Positions 32,711-40,008 of a stretch of 40,008 nt of DNA are shown here, piece after piece; positions within the stretch are counted from its first letter, which is position 1, and every line of letters starts with the position of its first letter. The translations under genes were made by a program, and so were the position numbers. The notes under the pieces are model-generated. The model had not been told where the DNA came from. It saw only the letters and a program-made list of their open reading frames with translations, and did no database searches. Origin of the DNA: Pseudomonadota bacterium (GTDB taxonomy: Bacteria > Pseudomonadota > Alphaproteobacteria > Caulobacterales > Caulobacteraceae); contig JAEYWU010000091.1 in assembly GCA_023428785.1 (NCBI GenBank), positions 1 to 40,008 on the forward strand, read 5' to 3'.

Positions 32711-35700
32711 TCACCAATGCCAGGCGCTGTCTCGCGTGGCGTCGATGTTGATGCGGCCCAGGTCCTGCATGCCGCGGGGGTCGTCCGACGGCAGAAGCAC
32801 CGCTACGCCGTTCCAGCTCCCCGTCCAGTAGTGGCCGAGTTCGCCAACCGGCGCGGTATCCTCCTCCGAGGTCGGGCAGATCTGCAGGTCGTCGTCCATG
32901 CCGAACTTGCCGGCGAACTCGTCCGGTTGGATCAGCGGCTGGTCAGAGACGTTCTTGCCCAGCAGGAAGTCGTCGTCCGCGCCAGGCAGGACGAACGGCT
33001 GATCGGTCTGGCCCTTGCCCAGCGTTTCGATGACCTCCGGCTGGACCAGCGGCTGGTCACTGCCCTTGCCGGCGACCTCCGTTGGCAGCACCAGCGGCTG
33101 ATCGCCGCCCTTGCCATTGACCTCAGTCGGCAGCACCAGCGGGTCATCGCCGGACTTGTCACCCCAGAAGAGCCACGGCGTGGCCTCTGCGGCGCTCGGC
33201 GGGGCGACGAAGTCGAAGTTCGACGCCTGCAGGCTCGCCTTGGTCACGCCGGTCAGGGTGATCGAATGGCCGTCCTTGGAGATCACGACGCCGCCGGCCG
33301 TATCGACCGCATTGGCCAACACGTCCGCGAAGTTTGCGAACCGGTCGGTGGTCAGCCGGATCGTGTCGTCGCCGCTGAAGTCCGTGATCGTGTCCGTGCC
33401 GAAGAGGGAGCCGAATACGAAGGTGTCGGCGCCGCCACCGCCGGTCAGGACGTTGGTGGCGGCGCTGCCGGTAATGACATTGTTCAGGCTGTTGCCAACC
33501 CCGGCCTGATAGCCGCTGCTGATCAGCGTCAGGTTCTCCACGTTGGCCGTCAGGACATAGTAGGTCAGGGTCGACCAGACAGTGTCCGTTCCCTCACCGA
33601 CGAGTTCGACCACCGCGTCGGCTGTGTGATCGACGACCATGATGTCGTCGCCGAGACCGCCGGCCATGTAGTCGTTGCCACCCTGGCCGTTGAGGAAATC
33701 GTTGCCGTCGTAGCCGTACAGCACATCGGTGCCTTCACCACCACCGATGACATTGGCGAAGGCGTTGCCCTCGATCGTATTGTCCAGCTCGTTGCCGAAG
33801 GCGTCCTGATTGCCCCCGCCGATAAGCCGCATGTTCTCGACGTTGGCGGCGATCGTCGCATAGGTCGCGTGGCTGAGCACCAGGTCGGTGCCCTCGCCCG
33901 ACAGTTCGGTGATGACGTCGCCCGGGTTGTCCACCACGAAGGTGTCATTACCCAGCCCGCCGATCATGGCGTCTGCGCCGGCCTGGCCGTTGAGGTAGTC
34001 GTCGCCATCAAAGCCATACAGGGTGTCGTTGCCCTCGCCGCCGCCGATCGTGTTGGCGAAGGCGTTGCCCTGGATGATGTTGTCCAGCTCGTTGCCGTAG
34101 CCTTCCTGGTTGCCGCCGCCGATCAGGTTCATGTTTTCGACGTTGGCCGCGATGGTGGCAAAGGTCGCATGACTGAGGATCAGGTCGGTGCCTTGCCCCG
34201 CCGTTTCGTTGACGACATCGCCCGCGTTGTCGACGACGAAGATGTCGTTGCCCAGTCCGCCGAACATCGTATCTGCGCCCGCCTGACCATTCAGGTAGTC
34301 GTCTCCTTCGTGGCCATAAAGGGTGTCATTGCCGTCACCGCCGCCGATCAGGTTGTTGAAGGCGTTGCCCTGGATGATGTTGTCCAGTGCGTTGCCGTAG
34401 CCTTCCTGGTTGCCGCCGCCGATCAGCATCATGTTCTCGACGTTGGCGGCGATGGTGGCGTAGGTCGCATGGCTGAGGATCAGGTCGGTGCCTTCTCCTC
34501 CCAGTTCGTTGACGACATCGCCGGGGTCGTCGACGACGAAGGTGTCGTTGCCCAATCCGCCGAACATCGTGTCCGCGCCGGCCTGGCCATTCAGGTAGTC
34601 GTCTCCCTCATGGCCATAGAGGGTGTCGTTGCCGTCGCCGCCCCCGATCGTGTTGGCGAAGGCGTTGCCCTGGATGATGTTGTCCTGGCTGTTGCCGAAC
34701 CCGTCCTGAACGCCGCTTCCGATCAGGATCATGTTTTCGAGATTGGCGCCCATGGTGAAATAGGCGGCCGAACTGCGGACCAGGTCGGTGCCTTCCCCAC
34801 CGAGTTCGACCACCACGTCGCCGGGGTTGTCGACTGTGTAGGTGTCGTTGCCCACGCCGCCGCGCAGCGTATCGACGCCCGTGCCGCCATCCAGGATGTC
34901 GTCGCCGGCCAGGCCGTCGATGGTGTCGTTACCGCCCAGGCCGCTGATGGTGTCGTTACCGGTGGTGCCGACAAGGGTGTCGTCGCCCTCGGTCGCGACG
35001 TTGGAGTTCGTCAGAGCGTAGAGCTGGTCAGAGAACTGGATTCGCTCGACGCCGTTCAGCGTGTCGGTGCCGGTGCCGTCCGGTCCGGTCACCCGGAACG
35101 AGCCACCGCCCAGATCGGTGATGGTGTAGGCGGACCGCGCGCCGGAATAGACGACGGTGTCCGTGCCGTCGCCGCCATTAAAGGTGTCGTTGCCGTTGCC
35201 GCTGTGCAGGACGTCGTCACCGGCGTCGCCGTTGAGCGTGGAGCCCAGTGCGACACCCTCGACATAGGCGTGGCCCGGGATCGAAACGTTCAGCGTGTAA
35301 GTGGCGTTCTGGGCCGGCACCGCGTTGGTCCCCGCCATCGCGGACCATGCGGCGACTGCGACATAGTAGGTGCCCCCGGTCGCGAAGGTGTATTCGATCA
35401 GCGACAGGGTGCTGTTCGGTTGGCCGTCATCATCGTTCACCGCCAGTTCGACGCCGTTCGAATCGAAGATGCGCAGAACGGTGTCGAAGCTCGCCGAGGC
35501 CATATCGAAGAGGCAGGTCGCGCCGGCGGTGACGGTAAACGCGTAGTATTCGTGGCCCGCGCCCGATGCCGTGCCGCGGATGACCGCGTGCGGCACCGTC
35601 GTGGCATTGGTCACACCCGCGTCATTCTGGAGATCGAAGTTGCCGTCGATGTTGACGGCGGCCGCGCGCGAACCGTTGTTGGTGCTCGCCGGCTTGATGA

Positions 35701-37555
35701 CATCGGCCGCCGCGGTGAGGACGCTGTTGCCTGCGATCAGAACGTCATTGCCACCGCCGCCGCTGATGGTGTCGGAGCCGCCACCGCCTTCGATGCGATT
35801 GGCGTTCCCGTCGCCCGTGATGGTGTCGTTGAAAACGGTGCCGCGAACGTTCTCGATGCCGCTGAGCGTGTCTGTTCCACCGCCTTCTCCGGCGGGCTTC
35901 GTCGTCTGGCCCGTGGCCAGATTGATCGTCAGGGCTCCAGTGAAGGACGAGTAGTCGGCGGTGTCGATACCGGCGCCGCCGTTCAGCGTGTCGGAGCCGC
36001 GGCCAGAGATGATGATGTCATCGCCATCTCCGCCGTTCATGGTGTCATTGCCGCCGGCGCCGTTCAGGATGTCGGCGTATTGTGTACCGGTCAGGGTGTT
36101 GTTGGTGTTGTCGCCTTCAAGGCGGATACCGGCCGCGACGCTGGAATTCACGGCGATGGTTCCATCGGCGAACTGAAGGCTCTCGATGTTGTAGAGCCGG
36201 TCGGTGCCGTCAGGCCCGGCTACGGTCGTCACGCGATAGGCGACGCCGTTGAACAGCTCTGTGCCGTGCGTGATCGTGTAGGCTGCGGCATTGCCGGAAT
36301 AGATGGCGGTGTCCGTACCCGCGCCGCCGTCGAGGATGTCGTTGCCGGCATTGCCGCGAAGCGCATTATTGGCGCCGTTGCCGACGATGGTGTCGGCCCC
36401 GGAGCCGCCGATAGCGTTTTCGATAACCGCGCCGATCGCGATCGACACATTGCCCGTGAGGCCGCCGACGCTCGAAAAATGTCCCTGACGCAGATCGATC
36501 GTTCCGTTCGATGCGTAGCCCGAGAAGTCGAAGGTGTCGGTGCCGCCCGCGTCCCAGACGCTGAAAATGACAACGGGCTCAATGCCCGGACCAGCCGAGG
36601 CGTCGAACCAGATGCGGCCCGCATTCGAGTTGAATCCGTAAGTCGTGTCGCCGGTGCGGGTCGTCATGTTCGCGCCGTACATGCGCTGGGCCGCCGCGAT
36701 ATCATCCAGCAGGACGGTCGACGCATAGCGCCCCGAGAAGTTCGCGCCTGTATTGCTCTCCGACCAGTAGCTCATGACCGAGTACTGGCGCGTATCCTCA
36801 TAGTAGGTGGCGTCGGCGTAGGTCGGCGACCCTTGACCGGCGTTGTAGTCGCCAGGGTGGCTCAGGCCGATGGCATGTCCGATCTCGTGGACGAGCGTCT
36901 GGTAGCCGTAGGCCAGATAGGTCGGGTTTCCGTTGTAGCTGGCGCGGTTGGGGCCAAAGAGGTTGACCCACACGTCGCCCTGCGCCGACGAGGCGCCCGT
37001 AGCCGCGTTGTTCGCCAGATACGCAAACGCGGCGGCGCTGTCGTCTTCGGAATAGTTGGCGAACAGCATCGTGGCGTTGTTGGTGTAGGCGCCTTCGCCG
37101 CTGTCGCCGGCGCCCACGCGCTGGAAGGTGATGCCCGCCACATCGGACCAGGCGGCCAGCATCAGTTCGGTCGCCGCGATCTGGGTGGCGTTCATGCGGC
37201 TGAAGCCATCTGGGCTGCCGCCGCCGCCATTGTAGGTCGCGCCGGGATCGGTCGACCGGAAGCCGTAGGTCACGGTGACCGCCGTTCCCAGGCTGCCCGC
37301 CCAGGACCGGCCGGAGCGGTTCAGCTGAATCGCAGCCTCGTCAGTCGTAAACGATTGCAGGCCATTAGGGCCGAGGCCGCCGCGGTCATCGAGGTCGAGG
37401 AAGTAGTCGCGTCCATCACCGACATCTCCCGCACGCGTCAGCGAGTCAGAAATGACGGCCACGCCGTCGATGTAGGTGAGGCTGTCGTTGACAGCCGTGG
37501 CCGAGAAGGTGCCCTTCGACAGGCTGTTCGACAGGTTCGCACAGATGGTGCACAT
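32711..37555 (-). CDS. Secreted M10 (serralysin-type) metalloprotease with long RTX repeat region
   Basis: The 1614-residue protein is over three times the length of serralysin. Residues about 90-300 are the protease: the zinc motif HEIGHAIGLSH (223-233) with catalytic Glu224, and a Met-turn SVMSYW (Met261, Tyr263). RTX calcium repeats (GGxGxD type, such as GNAGNDILDGGAGTD) begin near 380 and recur to about 1400. A pre-peptidase C-terminal-like beta domain sits near 655-750 (YYAFTVTAG and DTVLRIFDSNG). Residues about 860-1360 contain five 100-residue copies of an RTX-plus-beta unit, and 1470-1550 a short motif repeat. There is no N-terminal signal peptide, as expected for type I secretion; no type I exporter is in the window. 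An Inh-type inhibitor gene lies divergently. It is the first gene of a run that continues into glycan genes. Caulobacter SapA is a related M10 enzyme, but targets here are unknown. Confidence 0.92.
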   Translation of the reverse strand: MCTICANLSNSLSKGTFSATAVNDSLTYIDGVAVISDSLTRAGDVGDGRDYFLDLDDRGGLGPNGLQSFTTDEAAIQLNRSGRSWAGSLGTAVTVTYGFRSTDPGATYNGGGGSPDGFSRMNATQIAATELMLAAWSDVAGITFQRVGAGDSGEGAYTNNATMLFANYSEDDSAAAFAYLANNAATGASSAQGDVWVNLFGPNRASYNGNPTYLAYGYQTLVHEIGHAIGLSHPGDYNAGQGSPTYADATYYEDTRQYSVMSYWSESNTGANFSGRYASTVLLDDIAAAQRMYGANMTTRTGDTTYGFNSNAGRIWFDASAGPGIEPVVIFSVWDAGGTDTFDFSGYASNGTIDLRQGHFSSVGGLTGNVSIAIGAVIENAIGGSGADTIVGNGANNALRGNAGNDILDGGAGTDTAIYSGNAAAYTITHGTELFNGVAYRVTTVAGPDGTDRLYNIESLQFADGTIAVNSSVAAGIRLEGDNTNNTLTGTQYADILNGAGGNDTMNGGDGDDIIISGRGSDTLNGGAGIDTADYSSFTGALTINLATGQTTKPAGEGGGTDTLSGIENVRGTVFNDTITGDGNANRIEGGGGSDTISGGGGNDVLIAGNSVLTAAADVIKPASTNNGSRAAAVNIDGNFDLQNDAGVTNATTVPHAVIRGTASGAGHEYYAFTVTAGATCLFDMASASFDTVLRIFDSNGVELAVNDDDGQPNSTLSLIEYTFATGGTYYVAVAAWSAMAGTNAVPAQNATYTLNVSIPGHAYVEGVALGSTLNGDAGDDVLHSGNGNDTFNGGDGTDTVVYSGARSAYTITDLGGGSFRVTGPDGTGTDTLNGVERIQFSDQLYALTNSNVATEGDDTLVGTTGNDTISGLGGNDTIDGLAGDDILDGGTGVDTLRGGVGNDTYTVDNPGDVVVELGGEGTDLVRSSAAYFTMGANLENMILIGSGVQDGFGNSQDNIIQGNAFANTIGGGDGNDTLYGHEGDDYLNGQAGADTMFGGLGNDTFVVDDPGDVVNELGGEGTDLILSHATYATIAANVENMMLIGGGNQEGYGNALDNIIQGNAFNNLIGGGDGNDTLYGHEGDDYLNGQAGADTMFGGLGNDIFVVDNAGDVVNETAGQGTDLILSHATFATIAANVENMNLIGGGNQEGYGNELDNIIQGNAFANTIGGGEGNDTLYGFDGDDYLNGQAGADAMIGGLGNDTFVVDNPGDVITELSGEGTDLVLSHATYATIAANVENMRLIGGGNQDAFGNELDNTIEGNAFANVIGGGEGTDVLYGYDGNDFLNGQGGNDYMAGGLGDDIMVVDHTADAVVELVGEGTDTVWSTLTYYVLTANVENLTLISSGYQAGVGNSLNNVITGSAATNVLTGGGGADTFVFGSLFGTDTITDFSGDDTIRLTTDRFANFADVLANAVDTAGGVVISKDGHSITLTGVTKASLQASNFDFVAPPSAAEATPWLFWGDKSGDDPLVLPTEVNGKGGDQPLVLPTEVAGKGSDQPLVQPEVIETLGKGQTDQPFVLPGADDDFLLGKNVSDQPLIQPDEFAGKFGMDDDLQICPTSEEDTAPVGELGHYWTGSWNGVAVLLPSDDPRGMQDLGRINIDATRDSAWHW
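32920..33160 (-). repeat. Five-copy short motif repeat at the protease C-terminus
   Basis: On the minus strand the protein repeats a (D/S)DQPLVLP-like motif five times: DDPLVLP, DQPLVLP, DQPLVQP, DQPFVLP and DQPLIQP. Spacing is 15, 15, 18 and 20 residues, with GKG or GKN linkers before each copy. It lies after the calcium repeats and before the last 70 residues. Confidence 0.75.
33481..34980 (-). repeat. Five in-phase 300-bp tandem repeats in the RTX region
   Basis: The same stretch recurs exactly every 300 bases, for example TGTCCAG at 33781, 34081 and 34381, with diverged forms at 33481 and 34681. Each unit encodes 100 residues: RTX motifs (YGHEGDDYLNGQAGADTMFG), a NDTFVVDDPGDVV strand, a SHATYATIAANVENM helix-like part and a GNQEGYGN loop. 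The three central units are nearly identical; the edge units are diverged. Confidence 0.85.
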
Positions 37556-37658
37556 GGCTAGACCCTTCCCATGAGTTGGAGATTGTGGCGCACGACGTTC
37601 GGCACGCTATGATGGGAGCCGGGCGCCTACAAGAGCGCGTTCCTGCGAAGGTTGCAGA
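37556..37658. promoter_or_regulatory. Divergent promoter region between protease and inhibitor genes
   Basis: This 103-base gap must carry promoters for both genes. On the plus strand TATGAT at 37608-37613 is a good -10 box, but the only upstream match (TTGTGG, 37583-37588) is 19 bases away. On the minus strand a GGGAAGGG ribosome site precedes the protease ATG at 37555. Shared control of enzyme and inhibitor is possible. Confidence 0.35.
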
Positions 37659-38069
37659 ATGTTCCGGTTGCGATGGCTGGCGATAGTCGCCGTTTTGCTC
37701 GGTTGTTCCGAGCCGTCCGCCGCCCGTGTCAGTGGAGAGGTGGAGCCCTTGATGCATGAAGATCGACCTTCCGGTCCTGCCGACATAGTCGGGACGTGGA
37801 CCTTGTACGGACCCACCGGCCAGGCCTGCGAGCTGGTGCTGCTGGAGACGATCGCCGAGCCCCGGGCCGCCGGTTCAGTGCCGCCTGAAATGCGCGGCGC
37901 GCGCATGACCGGCGACTGCGGCATGGAGCGCCGCATCGGCGGCTGGCGCATGGAAGGCGCCGACCTGGTGCTGGTCGATCACTACGGAATGGCCGTATCG
38001 AGCCTCGCGCCGGACGGCGAGGGTGGCTACCAGCAGCCAGACGCCGGGGTGCGCCTGCGCCGGCCCTAG
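37659..38069 (+). CDS. Inh/AprI-type metalloprotease inhibitor lipoprotein
   Basis: A 136-residue protein with a lipoprotein signal: hydrophobic LAIVAVLLGC with lipobox Leu-Leu-Gly-Cys16. The mature part (from about residue 40) follows the Inh/Omp19 beta-barrel pattern: GTWTLYGPTGQACELVL, Cys57 and Cys87 placed for the single disulfide, a Trp at 96 in GGWRMEGADLVLVDHYG, and a closing VRLRRP. AprI-type inhibitors insert their N-terminus into the serralysin active site and protect the periplasm. The serralysin-like gene is divergent, 103 bases away, which strongly supports the pairing. Its stop overlaps that of the convergent sqdB-like gene (CTAG at 38066-38069). A lipid anchor would hold it at a membrane. 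Confidence 0.85.
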   Translation: MFRLRWLAIVAVLLGCSEPSAARVSGEVEPLMHEDRPSGPADIVGTWTLYGPTGQACELVLLETIAEPRAAGSVPPEMRGARMTGDCGMERRIGGWRMEGADLVLVDHYGMAVSSLAPDGEGGYQQPDAGVRLRRP

Positions 38070-39229
38070 CTGGCCCGCCAGTTGGAAACGCAGGGAATCT
38101 TGGAGCGGTCCGCCCGGTCGGCGTAACGAGCGGCGATATCGCGAACCTCGCCCATCAATCCGTCCGCCAGGGTGGTAGGCTCCAGTCCCAGGTCCAGGAA
38201 GGACTGGTTGATCACGTCCAGCCCGTTCTCGTCGGCTTCCCTGCGCGGGTTGGTGACGTTCGAAACCTCGACGCCCGTGGCCTTTGCGATCATGGCCGCG
38301 AGGTCCCTGACCCGGTGGGTCTCGGTCATCTGGTTCAGAATCTTGACCCGCTCGCCCCTGGCCGGCGGGTTTTCGATCGCCAGCTGGATGCAACGAACGG
38401 TGTCGCGGATGTGGATGAAGGCGCGGGTCTGGCCGCCGGTGCCGTGCACCGTGAGCGGATGGCCGAGCGCCGCCTGCATCAGGAAACGGTTCAGGACCGT
38501 GCCGTAGTCGCCGTCATAGTCGAAACGGTTGATCAGGCGCTCGTCCTGCTCGGTTTCGTCAGTCTGGGTGCCCCAGACGATGCCCTGGTGCAGATCGGTG
38601 ATCCTCAGCTCGTCGTTGCGATTGTAGAAGTAGAAGAACAGCTGATCCTGGGTCTTGGTCATGTGGTAGATCGAGCCCGGCGCCGCCGGATACAGGATCT
38701 CGCGCTCGACCGGGCCCTCGGCCGTGTCGATGCTGACCTTCAGATAGCCCTCGGGGATCGCGGCCCCCGCCGTCCCGTATCCATAGACCCCCATGGTGCC
38801 GAGATGGACGAGGTGGGCGTCCAGGCCGCTGTCCACGATTGCGGCGAGCACGTCGTGGGTGGCGTTGATGTTGTTGTTGACGGTGTAGCGCTTATGCGAG
38901 GCCGACTTCATCGAATAGGGCGCTGCGCGTTGCTCGGCGAAGTGGACGATGGCCTCGGGGCGTCGCTCACCCAGCAGCTTGACCAGACGATCGTAATCCT
39001 GCCCGACGGTCAGGTTGATGAAGTCGATCTCGCGGCCGGACACTTCCTTCCAGGCGGCCAGTCGCTCGGACAGGGGGCGGATCGGCGTGAGAGACTGCAC
39101 CTCCAGTTCAACGTCGATCTTCCGTCGCGACAGATTGTCGATGATCGTCACGTCGTGACCGAGCTTCGACAGGTGGAGCGCAGTGGGCCATCCGCAAAAG
39201 CCGTCGCCGCCAAGTACGAATATCCGCAA
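38066..39229 (-). CDS. sqdB: UDP-sulfoquinovose synthase (SQD1/SqdB type)
   Basis: SQD1/SqdB combines UDP-glucose and sulfite to UDP-sulfoquinovose, used for sulfolipid or sulfonated glycans. The 387-residue length fits. Motifs particular to this SDR group are visible: the cofactor loop LGGDGFCGWPTALHLSKLG, HFAEQRAAPYSMKS, the active-site LGTMGVYGYG with YHMTKTQDQL (Tyr-x3-Lys), and GIVWGTQTDETEQD. The start is a TTG at 39229 preceded by GAGAGGA, since the conserved N-terminus MRIFVLGGDG begins there and no ATG is near. No SqdA/C/D or sulfoquinovosyltransferase is in the window. Close packing against the glycan genes suggests sulfoquinovose in the surface polysaccharide, while a membrane sulfolipid remains possible. 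Confidence 0.93.
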   Translation of the reverse strand: MRIFVLGGDGFCGWPTALHLSKLGHDVTIIDNLSRRKIDVELEVQSLTPIRPLSERLAAWKEVSGREIDFINLTVGQDYDRLVKLLGERRPEAIVHFAEQRAAPYSMKSASHKRYTVNNNINATHDVLAAIVDSGLDAHLVHLGTMGVYGYGTAGAAIPEGYLKVSIDTAEGPVEREILYPAAPGSIYHMTKTQDQLFFYFYNRNDELRITDLHQGIVWGTQTDETEQDERLINRFDYDGDYGTVLNRFLMQAALGHPLTVHGTGGQTRAFIHIRDTVRCIQLAIENPPARGERVKILNQMTETHRVRDLAAMIAKATGVEVSNVTNPRREADENGLDVINQSFLDLGLEPTTLADGLMGEVRDIAARYADRADRSKIPCVSNWRAS

Positions 39230-39481
39230 GAGGTCCTCTCAGGCATGAATCAGGGTCAAAGCGGGTTCTATGGCATTCAGGTTGCAGGCCAAGGCCAATA
39301 TTTGACAGAGGCCATGTCGGCGGCCTGATTTCGACGATCTGGCGCATCTGCTCAGCCTTTCGGCAAGGCGCTGGGTGAGTGCGCGCGTCGAGTTCCACCA
39401 GGCCTGATCGCCTTTCCAAGGTTTAATGAGAAACGGCGTTCGCTTTCGGCTAAGAGCCCGCGTCCAAATGGAGACCTCCCC

Positions 39482-40006
39482 ATGTATCGCCTTGCGATCC
39501 CCGCCCTTCTCGCCCTCGCGGCCGCCGCCTGCACGCCCGTCGTTCAGGGTGGCGAGCCCATGCCGATCTCGCCCGATCTGGCGGCCGGCGCCCACATCGG
39601 CGCCATCCGTGTCAGCAGCGACTGGATCAACGCCGAAGACGACATCACCGCCACCTTCACCGACGAGGTCCGCGAAGAGCTGTCGCGCTGCGCCACGGGT
39701 CCTCGCACCCTGGACCTGAACGTTCACATCGACGACCTGAACCGCGCCTCGCGCCTGGGCGCCGCGCTCAACGGTTCGGGCATGAACGCCCTGGCCGCGA
39801 CCGCCGAGTTCACCGATCCGGCCCAGGGCGGCGCGGTGGTCGGCCGCTATCGCATTATCGCCCACGCCCCCGTTCAGGGCCGCGTCGAAGGCATCTTCGC
39901 CGATCGCCAGATGGTGGTCTCGGAGGAATGGGGTCGCGAGCTCTGCCGCGACGCCTTCGGACGCAACCCGCGTGAGCCGGGCCTGCACAACGCGACGCCG
40001 AACTGA
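39482..40006 (+). CDS. Putative lipoprotein of unknown function
   Basis: A 174-residue protein with a clear lipoprotein signal (LLALAAAAC, lipobox Cys17), so probably lipidated and anchored in the envelope. The mature region contains a beta-rich pattern: HIGAIRVSSDWI, LDLNVHIDDLNR and VVGRYRIIAHA. It has two further cysteines (in LSRCATG and ELCRDAF) that could form a disulfide. I do not recognise the family, though the shape resembles small outer-membrane lipoproteins of alphaproteobacteria. GGAGA about six bases upstream supports the ATG at 39482. The stop at 40006 is inside the window, so the gene is complete. Its link with the glycan locus is not shown. Confidence 0.75.
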   Translation: MYRLAIPALLALAAAACTPVVQGGEPMPISPDLAAGAHIGAIRVSSDWINAEDDITATFTDEVREELSRCATGPRTLDLNVHIDDLNRASRLGAALNGSGMNALAATAEFTDPAQGGAVVGRYRIIAHAPVQGRVEGIFADRQMVVSEEWGRELCRDAFGRNPREPGLHNATPN

Positions 40007-40008
40007 CC

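Noticed and set aside
33481..34980. Regularly spaced 300-bp repeats considered as a CRISPR array or other non-coding repeat
   Set aside because: They are continuous coding sequence in one frame with RTX motifs and no short palindromic repeat or variable spacers.
32264..37561. A 1765-codon open frame on the plus strand, opposite the protease gene
   Set aside because: It is antisense to the RTX protease. The frame stays open because of high G+C and the repeats, the translation shows only reflections of those repeats, and no domain or ribosome site supports it.
39302..39330. TTGACA at 39302-39307 as a promoter for the lipoprotein gene
   Set aside because: The -35 box is perfect, but the sequence at the correct distance (CTGATT) is a poor -10 box, so I do not list it.

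Overview
The window is about 40 kb of GC-rich DNA (roughly 65% G+C by eye) with dense coding on both strands. It looks like a chromosomal piece of an alphaproteobacterium, most likely in the Caulobacterales (Brevundimonas, Caulobacter or a relative). That placement is an inference from the alphaproteobacterial style of UvrC, the GMP/AGE-type mannose enzymes, the large serralysin-like RTX protease and the gene style. No tRNA, rRNA, CRISPR array, insertion sequence or phage integrase was recognised.

Layout. At the left edge are uvrC and two tandem, clearly related GNAT-like proteins (102-4339, + strand). From about 4.35 kb to 39.2 kb there is one large surface-glycan locus made of several blocks. 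(1) 4352-6418 (-) is a mannose-1-phosphate guanylyltransferase fused to an AGE-like domain that has lost its catalytic histidines. (2) 6782-10396 (+) holds wzm-wzt (ABC glycan exporter), rmlA-like nucleotidyltransferase and an intact AGE-family isomerase. It is followed by a DUF2793/S74-chaperone spike-like protein (10459-11643). (3) 12049-15166 (-) is a tight three-gene operon: sugar C-methyltransferase and two extended SDR enzymes. (4) 15411-18685 (+) holds a zinc-finger SAM methyltransferase, an FkbM methyltransferase and a pyruvyltransferase-like protein with a TPR-like tail. (5) 18682-27068 (-) holds two glycosyltransferase genes (one of three modules), gmd, rmd and a coiled-coil protein. 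(6) 27096-29084 (+) holds an hddA-like heptose kinase and an SDR epimerase. (7) 29081-37555 (-) starts with a 1614-residue M10/RTX protease. It continues with very tight spacing into a GT4 glycosyltransferase, a FAD oxidoreductase and an HddC-GmhB fusion. (8) 37659-38069 (+) is an Inh/AprI-type metalloprotease inhibitor lipoprotein, divergent from the protease. (9) 38066-39229 (-) is an SQD1/SqdB-type UDP-sulfoquinovose synthase. A small lipoprotein closes the window.

How the genes fit together. The AGE isomerase and the guanylyltransferase would supply GDP-mannose. Gmd and Rmd would convert it to GDP-D-rhamnose, and the block-3 enzymes may make a second, C-methylated deoxysugar. HddA plus HddC-GmhB would give GDP-D-glycero-D-manno-heptose, provided a gmhA gene lies elsewhere. 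SqdB would give UDP-sulfoquinovose. The glycosyltransferases would build the chain, the methyl- and pyruvyl-transferase-like proteins would decorate it, and Wzm/Wzt would export it. The protease, its cognate-type inhibitor and the S74-type spike protein suggest that the locus also handles secreted cell-surface proteins, but that link is inference.

Most notable are: the pseudo-AGE tail on the guanylyltransferase beside an intact AGE gene; five exactly 300-bp in-phase repeats and a separate short C-terminal motif repeat in the protease; the protease-inhibitor pair; the three-module glycosyltransferase; a sharp G+C change inside the methyltransferase at 15.4-15.6 kb; and three convergent gene pairs that each share the same CTAG as both stop codons.
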